A stretch of DNA of 64,000 bases from positions 5,212,001 through 5,276,000 of the forward strand of contig CM048850.1 of NCBI GenBank assembly GCA_026545225.1. Direction: 5' to 3'. The position numbers and the translations under genes were made by a program. The DNA is from Cornus controversa. Lineage: Eukaryota > Streptophyta > Magnoliopsida > Cornales > Cornaceae. The stretch's first letter is position 1; every line of letters starts with the position of its first letter. Below are positions 22,593 through 35,217 of the stretch, piece by piece. The notes under the pieces were generated by a model, which was not told the DNA's origin, ran no database searches, and saw nothing but the letters and a program-made list of their open reading frames with translations.

Positions 22593-24620
22593 CTTCATCA
22601 TCCACCTTCTTCTTCATCAAATTAGAGGGTCTTAAGGTGAGAATTAGAAGGAGCCAAAGAAGAGAGAAATAATTTATGTGTTAAGGGTTCGAGTTTGATC
22701 TGATCAAAATCATCTTTGACAAAGTTAGATTTTTAGAATATTTTGGCTTGGAGTTGAGGTACGGGTATTCTCTCCCTCTTATCATTGATTCCTTAAGAAT
22801 TGATGTGAGTTGTATTGTTTACCATGTTTAGAATTACTAGAATGTAATCCTTGCACTTTTAATTAGGTCAATTCATGATAATTGATGATGTTGAACCCAT
22901 ATGTATTGAATTGTGTTAATATGTTTAAGTGTTGTTAATTGTGGAGGAATGCTGCCTTATAACATGATTTATAATGTAGAGACCATGTTGTGTATAATAC
23001 ATGTTATGTGTTTGATAATATGCATGAACATGATTATCTCCTTCAATGATGTATTGTTAAGTACATGAAATTGTATGCTTTAGCATGTGAATTAAGTGAC
23101 TATGATGTACTTAAATTATGAAATTAATGCATTGTTTTATGTATGAGATTACATATGTTAGCATGGAAGTTAAGTGGCTTATGATGCACTTCAATCATAG
23201 AATGTCTGCATTGTTATATGTATGGGATTACATGTTTTAGTATGGAATTTAAGTGGCTTATAATGCGCTTGAAATTGTATGTGTTGCCATACTTGAACCG
23301 ATATGATTGGTTGTTGATTTTGGGAGGAGGTCAAAAAGTAATGAGGGCTTAGATCCTTAAGGTGTAAATCCCCAAACTTGGCCAAGGTGGTTACTTTAGA
23401 CCATCGGGTTAGTAGCTCATAAAGTCAGATTTGGTTCCTTCTAGACCCTCGGGTTGATCACCCGTCAAAATAGATATTACGGATAATTGACTCATTTAGC
23501 GGTTATCCAATGGTTCTACGATAACTCCCACTCTTGTATGATTTCAAAACTTATGTGGTTTGGTGCTTAAGTGTTATTATTGAATTGTGATAATGATAAT
23601 GGTGTTGCGTGACATTTTCTTTGAAAGTGAGTAATATTGAACATGCTTTCCATTTAAGCTTTGAATTGAAATCTTTTTGAACAGGTGCATCAAAGTATGC
23701 CATATAGTGTAAGAATGCCATAATAACTTTTCATGTGCATCTAAAGCATGCCATATAGTATAGGGATGCCATGCTTGCATTCATGTAGGTTGCGTCGAAT
23801 CGATGCATAGGTTGGTTTGGGTATTTCTACTAAGCTATCGTGGTGCTCACCCCCCTCCCCCAATCATTTTTACAGATAAGGCACCGGTCGTGGATGGAGT
23901 TTGAGGAGCTCGAGAGATGATATCTATATTTCTTCGTTATCATTTATGTTATGTTTTCATATGCCATGTTAGGGAATTTATCGAACTTGTAATTCAGATT
24001 ATATATGTGTGAGCCATATTTGGCACTTGAAACCAATTGAGGACAAGATATGGAATTTATGTTTAAGTTGAACCTTTTTTTCTTTACATAGTAGAAGTTC
24101 GGTTCTATAGTTTATTTCTATATGTTCAACTTGTGATAATAGTCATGTTGATGGATTATGTTCGCATTAATGTCCAACCATGTGTATGATTTAAAGGTTA
24201 ATCATATAGAATATATGAATGTTCTTGAATGGAAATTTAAGGCACTGGAATGGCCATTAGGGGAGGACACATGCCCAAAAGTGTCCATTTTGAATTCAAG
24301 GTATGAATGGAATTTATATGTACAGAATGAGAATTATGTTAGCTTCAATTTGATAGGTCATGGGTCTTGTTTGGATTTAAATTGAGTAAGATATGCATGT
24401 TTTAGTGTAGAAGTTCATAATTTGATCAATGACCGTTGATTCTAGGTTGTGAGTCAGATTTTTAGGTGATTCAAATTGGGTTAGAAATTAGACATGTTGA
24501 AGATGATTCATGCAAAATTTTAAGTCAAACAGATTTATGGATTGTGAGATATTCGAAATTGAAGTTAGGGTGAAGTTTTGGCTAAGTTAATGTTGCAGGA
24601 TTTTGCTGGGCATTGATAGT

Positions 24621-24707
24621 GATCGTTCCCCTTTATTTACAGCAATTGATTGCCCTTGTAAAAGGTCAAAAACCAGCCTCGGTCGACCTTGGGCGATCGA
24701 TCCCCCT
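24621..24707. repeat. Palindrome cluster GGTCGACC / CGATCGATC in chromovirus LTR
   Basis: Bases 24678-24697 (CTCGGTCGACCTTGGGCGAT) recur exactly at 55657-55676 in the plus Athila spacer. Bases 24688-24707 (CTTGGGCGATCGATCCCCCT) recur exactly at 38531-38550 in the minus Athila spacer. A weaker repeat (GATCGTTCCCC, CAATTGATTGCCC) lies just upstream. Confidence 0.85.
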
Positions 24708-25103
24708 TTTCACAGCATGCATTGTTCAACTATGTTTTTACCTAACTTCAAACAAGTATATCTTCTTTGTTTTAAATCGGATTTAGATGATTCTTTTTTT
24801 TTAAATTGAGTATTTTTAAATCCTCTTTCCAATGGTTTCATTTTCAGACATAGTTTAGAAACATACAATAAGTTATGTACTCACACTTGTGTGATGGAAT
24901 CACTTGAAGTGTTATATGGTTGAGGCCCAGGGGGATTAGTTGATGTTGAGTTGTATCTATAGATATACATATATATGTGTGTGTGTGTGTGTGTCTGTGT
25001 GATTAACCTTTCGTGGTAAGTAAAGGGTAAAATGGTTCATTAGGGTTTAAATTGATGGATTCACCCTTAATTTTTGAGAATCAGGAATTGGGGTGCGACA
25101 ACT

Positions 25104-25115
25104 TGGTATCAAAGC
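25104..25115 (+). other. Primer-binding site, initiator tRNA-Met type
   Basis: TGGTATCAAAGC has one mismatch to TGGTATCAGAGC, the complement of the plant initiator tRNA-Met 3' end. It lies 3 nt after the LTR end at 25100. Confidence 0.85.
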
Positions 25116-25729
25116 ATCCATGTTTGAATAGCTAAGGATGAAGGGTAAGGGTAGAATCACGCATTGGTTCAGAGTTGTGTGGTAATGGATAGTTTGATAG
25201 AGCATTTGGTACGATTACCCGTGGGTGGTGAGTGAGGATAATACCACTTATGGATTGAGAACCATTGTTTAACTTATAGCTTGTTTTGATTTAGATTTGG
25301 GAACCTTAAAATGAGGATAAGGATTTGGTCACGAAGCGACATGAGACGTTACTAGACTAGTAGTATATAAGGGTTCATGGGGTATACTTAGCATAGATGC
25401 ATTATATTGCATACCATTCATTGTTGTGATTGTATTTAGAGAAGCATGTTGAATATTATGTGGACTGTACAATGTACGGTGTGTTATGTGTTGAGTATGG
25501 CATATGTTATCTCTCGTTGTAATTAGATCTTTCTCTTACGTTTTGCATACAATTTGATTGGAATGGTGTCATCGTTTGAGATTCTAGTTTTCGGGACTTG
25601 AAAAACTTAGACAGAGGTTTGATGTGCCTTATTGTTTTTAGTCTAGAACTTCGGCATTAGATAGTGGTGATATAGTTGGGTTCTTATTGAACCTAAAGTG
25701 TGAGGACAAGAAAGGAATGTTGCCGAAGT
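25116..25729 (+). other. Untranslated leader of the plus-strand chromovirus
   Basis: Lies between the PBS and the TGGAC insertion site. No gag frame is recognised. On the far side of the nested insertion (46224) the sequence runs almost directly into protease, so gag appears to have been deleted. Confidence 0.55.
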
Positions 25730-25734
25730 TGGAC

Positions 25735-28401
25735 TGTCAAGCCCCAATTTCCAACACCCGGTTAGGAGCGAAGGAAGTGGGGTGTGAACTGGTGAAATCA
25801 CATATCAAAGCCTCGGTCACCGGAGATTCCATCACTGTGCCTGAGGTCTCAACCCTTAAGTCAATGCGGAAGCATAAAACATACATACTCTAAATCATCA
25901 ATTTATATCTCAACACTCTAATAATCCTTATACAAGTTTTTGCATAATGTATAAACACTAACTCACATTACTAATGTCCATGGACCCATATAAATACAAG
26001 TTACATAAATGTAATTGCAATCTCACATTAATATAATCCACATGCCACATGCCTGCATGGATAGCCAAATATATAATTCATAAAACTATATCCAAAAAGA
26101 AATTCTAAAGTATTCTTTCAAATCACTCTAGCACTCTAAGCCTCATCCTAAAAAAGAGTTTGTAAATAGGGGGTGAGCACCACTGCGGCTTAGTAGGAAT
26201 GATCCACCGAACTCTACTCTAACTCAGGAAGCTATGCATAGATGCATATGAAATCGTTACATTTCTACATGACAGATATCTATATTTTTTACCCATAAAC
26301 AATCACGTTTTTCAAATCATGCTTGATGCTTCACATTTCAATGCATATACATTTATATATCAAATTGGACAAGTCACAATTAAAATATATAACTCACATC
26401 ACATAAATTCGAAAATCAATTCAAGGGGGCTATCAAATCATTTCGATAGTAAGGGTCTCAAGGGCACCCAAACTCTGCTTACGCTTTATCGGGTTGCTAT
26501 CCCAAAGGGAGCGCCTCCTCTTGGTCAAGTTTTGGGTCTTTCGCTCTAGGGGCTATCCCCTTATCTTAATACATACTCCTGCCCCAAAATCGTCACATAG
26601 TGCACATAATCACATCAATGCACTTATCCACACAATGCAATGCATTTTATTAAATCAATGCATTTTTTCCGTCTCAACTCAAGATTGTCACATTGTCATT
26701 CACTCACTTCATGAAAATGATCATGATTATGTATTTTCAAGAAAATCATATCTTTCATGCACAACTTTACATTGAAAATCATATTTTCATATTTTCATCA
26801 AATGAACACAATTTCAACAAAAGCATTCATAATCTCAATATCACATATGAAGCATATATAAGTCCTAACTAACGTGTTAGACATATGCATATGTATAAAT
26901 CACATTTCTGTATATATATATATATAAATACACAAAACCCTAAACTCAAGGAATCACAATCCTATCTTTCATGTCACAGATAAGAGACCTATAGAATTAA
27001 AGTAAGAATGAGTCTAGCACCCCTACCTCAATTTGGAGTGAGAACTCCAAAAATCTTCAATTCCAAGAAAGTTAAAAAATCGTCATCCACTGCGTTGTCA
27101 GATTTATGTTATACGGTCACAAGTACCCAAAGTCCATGGAAAGTCTCCATTTTTAAATGAGATTGGGCTTATGCCCGATGCTAGTACAGTCCAGCACCAA
27201 ATCCACCATTTACTTCTCTTAAACACTACTGGGCCTATTTTAAGTTTCTGGCCCAGTCCAAATGTCAAACTCAAATCATGTGTCCAAATTTCTCATCCTT
27301 GGGTTTGGCCTAATTCATTAACACCATTTAAAATGAGTCCAAAACAAAGGCCAATTAATTTTCATTCCAGCCCAATGTTTACTGCCAAACAACCCAATTA
27401 AATTAGAAATCAACTAAATCCAACTTTGGCCCATCATCCACATGCAATCTCTACCCCTTCATTAGCCCAAAAACAATCCATGGTTAAACCAATTATTGAA
27501 ACCTAATTCAGCCCAAGACATTCTTCACTAACGCAATTACTTCACCACAATTAAACCCAATATTACAGCCCACAAAAACCAAATCAGTAGACCCACAAGC
27601 AGTCCAAACCGTGAGCTTCATAAACCCATCACCAAGCACCATGGTCAACCACCATGATCATCATATACAACAAAGTTCCACCCATACTGCCACCTCAAAG
27701 ACCCACCAGTTTCAGCAACCAACTAGCATGAAATAACCATGCCAAACACCACCTAAAACTTCAACTTCAAGTGACTACCATAAAAATCCATTCGAGCACC
27801 ACCATGAATCGAGAACCTAACCATCCTTAACCGTTGAACAGTACCACCAACACGACAGCCACTGCCGTGACCAGCTTCAGCCGCACCAAACATGGCTCAG
27901 CCATGTCTCCACCACCATCCTCTTCATGAGTGAACCACCATGGACCCAACACCAACCAACCGAAACCACCCACTTCAGCCGAGCTCTTATAGGAAAACCC
28001 AACACCAAACAAGTCTACCACCTAACCAAATCCACCATCCGAATAGACCAAGAAGACCCACAAGCTTCACCTTTCTCGGCACCATCAACTTCCTCACCAA
28101 ACAACCACCATGGTAGCCCAAATAGCCACCATTAACCATTGATATCGATCACCAAAACAGGCTATCCAAACAGCCGTGAGAACCAACCCCACCATCTATG
28201 AAACCACCTTCATCCTCCTGGTTTCTCTCTCTAGAACCCTCTCTTTTTCTCTCTACATTCTCTCTATTTTGTCTTCTTTCTTTTCTTTTTCTCCAAGCCG
28301 ACCACCTTGGTCTTCTCTTCTTATCCTGGATAAAAAATATATATCTTCACCTTTTCTTCTATTATTATCCACCACATACCCTACTACCTATTCCAAGCCA
28401 C

Positions 28402-28447
<46 letters not shown>

Positions 28448-28879
28448 CACATATATATAAACACACGTACATATATCACACTACACACACTTACATACTC
28501 TCAGCCACCTATCTACCCAAATCTTATGTAAACATAAATATAAATGGTCACATGGGCGTAATAAAACCCGTATAAATGTACCAATAAATATATATGTATC
28601 TAAAAGTATTTATAATTAAATATAAATACACCTACTATATATATATACACATGTCCACATATATATATATATATATATATATATTTCCTTTAACTATATG
28701 TATAACCCATATATATATAGGTATCCCTATCCTCAACCTCCGTATAAAAATATATATATATAATTTCATCTATATATATATATATATATTCACATTTTCA
28801 AATTTAATTAATTTGAAAGAAAAAAATTATTCCGGTCCAAAAATAATCCAAAACCGGTCAAAATAACCCGGTCCGTACA
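25735..28879 (-). mobile_element. 3' LTR of LARD-like element
   Basis: About 3145 bp, plus-strand ends TGTCAAGCCCC and GGTCCGTACA. It aligns with the 5' LTR halves 31948-33709 and 44886-46218. Visible indels include a ~17-bp gap near 26150 in this copy and a ~69-bp gap near 45355 in the other. Bases 27478-27500 preserve the uninterrupted GGTTAAACC site into which the Athila jumped in the partner LTR. A CT-rich tract (28215-28330) and (AT)n runs (28407-28443, 28660-28684) mark the probable promoter and leader region. Confidence 0.9.
28407..28443. repeat. (AT)n microsatellite
   Basis: Uninterrupted AT dinucleotides in the LARD 3' LTR; shorter at the same place in the 5' LTR (about 45767-45787). 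The peptide-like frames across 28176-28866 come from such runs. Confidence 0.95.
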
Positions 28880-28893
28880 ACCTCCCCACCTTT
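28880..28893 (-). other. Polypurine tract of LARD-like element
   Basis: Minus-strand AAAGGTGGGGAGGT directly abuts the 3' LTR start (TGTACGGACC), the expected site for plus-strand DNA priming. Confidence 0.8.
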
Positions 28894-31800
28894 AAGGAAT
28901 TTCGTCCTCGAAATTAGAAACATACTCCGAGTCTCAAAATGTTCTCACAAAATCTTAAGCGACATCCCGCATTTTCCTTGTATCAATGAAAATAGTCATA
29001 ATTTGCTGTTATCCAACACACGGCTTCTACTCCGCCACCAATAAAGTTTTGGTTATTACACCATACAACTCAAGTCCACATTCCCCGAAATATCTAATTG
29101 TTGATATACCTTAGACGATGTCTAGACATCCTTAAAATGTAGCACAGTCATCATACCATAAATTACCACGACCATGATCATCCCCTAAACGTAGTTCAGG
29201 AAGATAAGTTATAACCAATTCATTTTCTAATTAGCAAAAGTATGCTTTTGCACTCTTTTCTAGTAATTCGTCAACCTTGAATCTCAACTTCCAAATTCCT
29301 CACTTTAGGAAACTAAGGTGACTCGGTTTACACGTCACCACTGCACTTCTTAAGAGTCATTCCAAAATTGTACAACCACGAAGCTAATCATACCTATGCA
29401 ACACACAAGCGTAAGCTTATCACCATTCACCTCACCATTTCATACACAAGTTCAAACTTGATTAAAACTTAATGAAATTCACATATTCATCTTTCACCGA
29501 TACCACAATCCATACGCCTCATAATCATAATCCAAGAACACTCATTGTACCAATCCTTCTCAATTATCACATTTCATTTCACATAATCCCCGAAGTACTT
29601 GTTTCCTAGGTCCACAGTTTCTACCTCAAGACCTTTCAAGTCCATCTCTATCTCTAGTCTCAGGTAATATCCTCAACTAATCACATCAGTCTCCCACGGT
29701 GATACTTCCCTATTATCTGGGATCATCAATACCCAAAATTATTCCATCGTTGTTAAACATGACTTTCCACTGGCATACCACTCCGGGCGTAGTCCAAAAC
29801 CCCATCTATCACTACAATCCAACCATATCAATTCAGTACACATCACAAGCGCACTCACCGGCAAGACACATGACAGTGAACTCGCCAACACAAACCACAT
29901 ACAGTGTACTTGTCTCAATAAGCTACATAGTCATGTCCAATCTCATAGACTATCACCCAATGGAATCTAATGCCAAGTTTAGGGTGTTACCTCCCCCTAA
30001 CTTCGCAATCTCATTTCTCAATGAATGAATCTCACTTGTCCGTCCATCAACACTAACAGTCGACCTTTCGAGTACCCATTCATTCCTTTCCAACATCTTC
30101 CTGGGCACCCCAAGATCCTAACTGCTTCATCGAGGGTCCCTCGAACATTCCCTTACATGTCTCTCTAAAATTTCACAGTTTATGCATTTCGATTGGTGAT
30201 ATCGCATCACCCAAATCATCAATCACTTATATACTCATCAATCTCATAAAAAATGGAACTAAAACCAACATTCTTCCGTTCATACACCAAAAGTCACATA
30301 TAATCCATCATGAGTCATTACATGTGAAATTCAAGCTTACAATATAATCCAACATAACTACAATATTTTTCAACATAGTCTAGGTTTCGGTCGACTGCTG
30401 CACAGACCACTCAACTGAAAGTTCAAAAATGTCTCAAAGACTGATTTTTACAAACCCATATGTCATCCTTATATTTATACGCTCACTTGCAACCTTAAAC
30501 ATAATCAAAGATTATATACAATTACATGATTTCAAGCCTCACAATTCCATGAATTTCACAATTCTGCTTAAAAATCCACATTATTCTTGAAATAAGAACA
30601 TCCACAAGTATTTCGTAGAACACATTGTATATCAAGGATGTACAAATCTCACCTCTATCGACATTCTAGATTCCTAGAATTATCTATATAACGCTATAAC
30701 ATGAATATGGATCATAACTCCATAGTCCCATACATCATTGAGTATTACACTCTCAACATCCAACTCATTCCACTAGAGTCTAGCACAAACGGTGCATTTT
30801 AGACCCTTTATAGCTAAACATAGTCACACCTCTATCAAGGTTTCCAAATCCCTTTCAAATTCAATCACTATACTCACACAATCTCAGTTTTCAAAATTAT
30901 AAATTACAATCTTTCTAGTGTGTCTTAAGTCGCACTCTAACTGTCTCGTCACATATCACAACAACATTATTTCTCATATCACTACTGAGAATAATCACTT
31001 CAAAACTAGTCGCACCTAGTAATTTAAAGTCGAACACCAATCGACATTCCTTTATCTAGGTCCCGTAAGACCGATAAATTCTATCAAAGGTAACTCCACT
31101 CCCCACAGATGTATTAATGGAAAATGGTGACTCCAAAGATGACACCTCTAGCCCCAAGGCACAAGTATAAGCAAATGCATATGAATGAATGAATGAGATG
31201 CACGCAATTCTATCCATACCCTAGTCCACGAGCTATAAACTAGGAAAATACATTCGATCTCTCTACTATTGGAAATCGTCCACACTTGAAAAATTATTTC
31301 ATCACTAATCATTTATACATTGTCACCCAGATAAAATCACTCAACCCCCACAAGAGTTGGCGTATTGTAAGAGAAGCACTAATCAAAGAAAAATGTCTAG
31401 CTAGGCCATTTTTCCTCATTAGCCCAACTCCGACAACATGCCTTCCTTGTATCCTATCTCGATCTCAATTGCCAATCTCGATAAAGCACTTACCAACCAT
31501 GTAACATAAGCCTCTAAGCATCCACAAGGACTCAAACCCTCATAACCTTCTCAATATTATCTCTTCACTATTCACTAACCAGACTTATCCTTAAGTCAAA
31601 AGTTTCAACTCAACCAACTTTGGGAATATTACCAAATGAAAATCAGCTCCACCCACCAACACATTGTTCTTTCATTATGGTCGCTTACACTAAGCTAATC
31701 ATTCCACTATCATCTAAAGGTAATCAAACCTATCCTTCAGACAACTACCAACCACTGCACGTTTCCAAACCAATACGTTACTCTTTGTCCTTAGGTATTT

Positions 31801-31932
31801 GAACCTATGACTTTAATACACTAGGTCTTCAAACCTAATGCTCTAATAGCAATTCAAAAATCATCAAATCCTTCCAATCCAACACGTGGCATAATCCTTT
31901 CCCGTCGTCCATAGGTATTCAAACCCAGTTAA
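28894..31932 (-). other. LARD internal domain, apparently non-coding
   Basis: About 3 kb with no protease, RT, RNase H or integrase motif in any frame I could read. The longest suggestive piece is a minus-strand frame of about 55 codons near 29955-30125 (MLERNEWVLERSTVSVDGRT and on), charged and possibly helical, with no known relative. A segment near 30240-30370 resembles 63300-63480, so it may include LTR-derived sequence. Confidence 0.55.
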
Positions 31933-31944
31933 GCTCTGATACCA
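31933..31944 (-). other. Primer-binding site, initiator tRNA-Met type
   Basis: Minus-strand TGGTATCAGAGC, a perfect match to the canonical initiator-Met PBS, 3 nt from the LTR edge at 31948. It fixes the LARD on the minus strand. Confidence 0.9.
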
Positions 31945-31947
31945 TGT

Positions 31948-33709
31948 TGTCACGCCCTAATTTCCAACACCCGGTTAGGAGCAAAGGACGTGGGGTGTGA
32001 ACTGGTGAAATCACACATCAAAGCCTCGGTCACCGGAGATTCCATCATTGTGCCGAGGTCTCAACCCTTAAGTCAATGTGAAAGTGTAAAACATACATAC
32101 TCTAAATCATCAATTTATATCTCAACACTCTCATAATCCTTATACAAGTTTTTGCGCAATGTATAAACACTAACTCACATTACTAATTTCCATGGACCCA
32201 TATAAATACAAGTTATATAAATGTAATTGCAATCTCACATCAATATAATCCACATGCCATATGCCGGCATGGATAGCCAAATATACAATTCATAAAACTA
32301 TATCCAAAAAGAAATTCTAAAGTATTCTTTCAAATCACTCTAGCACTCTAAGCCTCATCCTCCGGCGATACTTTATCTGAAAAAGAGTTTGTAAATACGG
32401 GTTGAGCACCACTGCAGCTCAATAGGATTGATCCACCGAACTCTACTCTAACTCAGGCAGCCATGCATGGATGCATATGAAATCGTTACATTTCTACATT
32501 ACAGATATCCATATTTTTTACCCATAAACAATCACGTTTTTCAAATCATACGTGATGCTTCACATTTCAATGCATATACATTTATATATCAAATTGGATA
32601 AGTCACAATTAAAATATATAACTCACACCACATAAATTCATAAATCAATTCAAGGGGGCTATCAAATCACTCCGATGGTAAGGGTCTCAAGGGCACCCAA
32701 ACTCTACTTACGCTTTATCGGGTTGTAATCTCGAAGGGAGCGCCTCCTCTTGGCCAAGTTTTGGGTCTTTCACTCTAGGGGCTATCCCCCTATCTTAATT
32801 CACACTCCTGCCCCAAAATTGTCACATAGTGCACATAATCACATCAATGCACTTATCCACACAATGCAATGCATTTTATCAAATCAATGCATTTTTTTCG
32901 TCTCATCTCAAGATTGTCACACTGTCATTCACTCACTTCATGAAAATGATCATGATTATGTATTTTCAAGAAAATCAAATCTTTCATGCACAACTTTACA
33001 TTAAAAATCATATTTTCATATTTTCATCAAATGAACACAATTTCGACAAAAACATTCATAATCTCAATATCACATATGCAGCATATATAAGTCCTAACTA
33101 ACATGTTAGACATATGCATATATATAAATCACATTTCTGTATATATATATAAATAAACAAAATCCTAAACTCAAGGAATCACAATCCTATCTTTCATGTC
33201 ACAGATAAGAGACCTATAGAATTAAAGGATGAGTCTAGCACCCTTACCTCAATTTGGAGTGAGAACTCCAAAAATCTCTAATTCCAAGAAAGTTGAAAAG
33301 ATCGTCATCCACTGCGTTGTCAGATTTATGTTATACGGTCACAAGTACCCAAAGTCCATGGAAAGTCTCCATTTTTAAATGAGATTAGGCTTATGCCCGA
33401 TGCTGGTACAGTCCACCACCAAATCCACCATTTACTTCTCTTAAACACTACTGGGCCTATTTTAAGTTTCTGGCCTAGTCCAAATGTCAAACTCAAATCG
33501 TGTGTCCAAATTTCTCATTGTTGGGTTTGGCCTAATTCATTAACACCATTTAAAATGAGTCCAAAACAAAGGTCAATTAATTTTCATTCCAGCCCAATGC
33601 TTACTGCCAAACAACCCAATTAAATTAGAAATCAACTAAATCCAACTTTGGCCCATCATCCACATGCAATCTCTACCCCTTCATTAGCCCAAAAACAATC
33701 CATGGTTAA
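31948..33709 (-). mobile_element. LARD 5' LTR, left half
   Basis: 3' half (minus-strand sense) of the 5' LTR, homologous to 25735-27495. It ends with the GTTAA target copy (33705-33709) where the Athila begins. It contains the conserved splice-acceptor-like block at 32361-32426. Confidence 0.9.
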
Positions 33710-35217
33710 TGATTCGTGTGTGAGTGTGACTCAAAAAGTATATCAATTAAAAATTTTCACACTTCGCAATAGAACGAATTCCTTGCAGAATAGGGCTATC
33801 GAAAGGGGTATCGTACCTCAGGGATTATGGTCTGATGAGTTGGAATACAGAATTAATTCTAATTAAATTTATAAGAAAAGAATTCTGATTTTTAAACTAA
33901 TTAATTAAAAAGATAAAATAAAATAAATCAAAGGAAATAGATAGTGAAGATAATATGAGAGAAATCTAGGGTGTTTGACTTCACCACTAACTCACAATCA
34001 ATAGTCAATTGAATCAAATATAGGGGAATTACATCATGCATAAGTGGTGTCGGTGGCTACAAGCTCACCTTTATCCGTCAAGAAGATAACATATGGTTAA
34101 CGCTAAGCCATGGACTATCTTCGATTGGCATGGGCCATCTGCCTAACTACTCTAATCTAGGGTGCAGTATGGTTCATCTTCTTTAGGCATAATCCATCAA
34201 AGCTCTTAACAATATATTCAGTGATTACCATTGTGTAATAATTGCTCTCATAATCACAGAAAACAAGAGAGATTGAGTTCAATAACAACAACTAAATATC
34301 TAAGACAAGATAAGAAATCATTGAGATTGAATTTACAAGACTTTTATTGCTCAATTCTATAATAAGAATCCTCTGAATTACACAATCTATGCATGTATAT
34401 AAAGGTCCCCAATAATTAAAACAATCAAACCATTGGTACTTTGTTAGGGCTACATCAAAACCCTAGTGGATGAACTAGCCGCTCATGGTAGAAGAAGAAG
34501 CTTCAATTGTTGAGCAGGAAGGCATCATCTTCATGAATTATGCGTATGACTTTGTTCTCCAATGGCTCTGCAAATATGTTTCTGTTCTCTTCTCAGCCCT
34601 CTCAGACTCTCCAATTTCTGTAATCTCCCCCAACTCCAGCCTCTTATTCTTCACTTTATTCCCCATGAGAATACACCAAAGTCCTAATCCAATTAGGAAT
34701 AAATTAGGGTTTCCCGCAGCACTAATTAGGTGGGTTTTTCCTGCTGACTTCAGCCCAACTTTTGATCCACTAGAAGTCCGATTAACGAAATTTTTGTGAA
34801 ATACAAAAGTGTGCAAAATCAAATTTCGTTTTACCCTTCGTTGAAATTATATCGATTTGAGGCTCGAAAATAAGACTTCTGGTCCATTTTTCAAAACGGG
34901 ATTAAGATTATATTATGCGCAGATTTGGGCTTCAGGCCGGAAACCTTCTTAAGCAGCTGTGATTCTCTTGGACCTCTTCCTTGGGCTGATTTGAGTTGAA
35001 ATAAATGGTTGAATGAATCTCCTTGATGTAGGCTTCATCTACCCATCTTCGATGTCTTCTTTAAAAGCCCAAAAGCTTGGTTTTAACTGAAATAATCATT
35101 AAGGCCCTGAAAATACAGAAAACACTAAAACGAAGTAAAATAACAAAATACTCTATCACTAAGAGAATAAAATACATAAGTTAAGAGGTTAGAATGTGTA
35201 ACATTCAACGCCTATCA
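33710..35217 (-). mobile_element. 3' LTR of minus-strand Athila
   Basis: 1508 bp, minus-strand ends TGATAGGCG and ACGAATCA. It is the same LTR family as the plus-strand Athila at 51814-59306. A poly(A)-signal-like AATAAA (minus strand) lies near 34343-34350. Confidence 0.92.

Larger units (their letters stand above)
22065..25100 (+). mobile_element. 5' LTR of plus-strand chromovirus (Tekay/Del-like)
   Basis: About 3.04 kb, from TGTCAGGCCCC to GGGGTGCGACA, followed after 3 nt by an initiator-tRNA-Met-type PBS. It contains a (GT)n microsatellite near 22553-22590, the conserved splice-acceptor-like block at 23827-23890 and a palindrome cluster at 24621-24707. The matching 3' LTR is not in the window; the element's pol breaks off at about 47270. 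Confidence 0.85.

Noticed and set aside
28176..28866. Hydrophobic Tyr-Ile repeat peptides suggesting membrane proteins
   Set aside because: They are translations of (AT)n microsatellites and CT tracts in an LTR.
29955..30125. Captured coiled-coil host exon in the LARD core
   Set aside because: A frame of about 55 codons in non-coding sequence is not enough; kept only as a remark.
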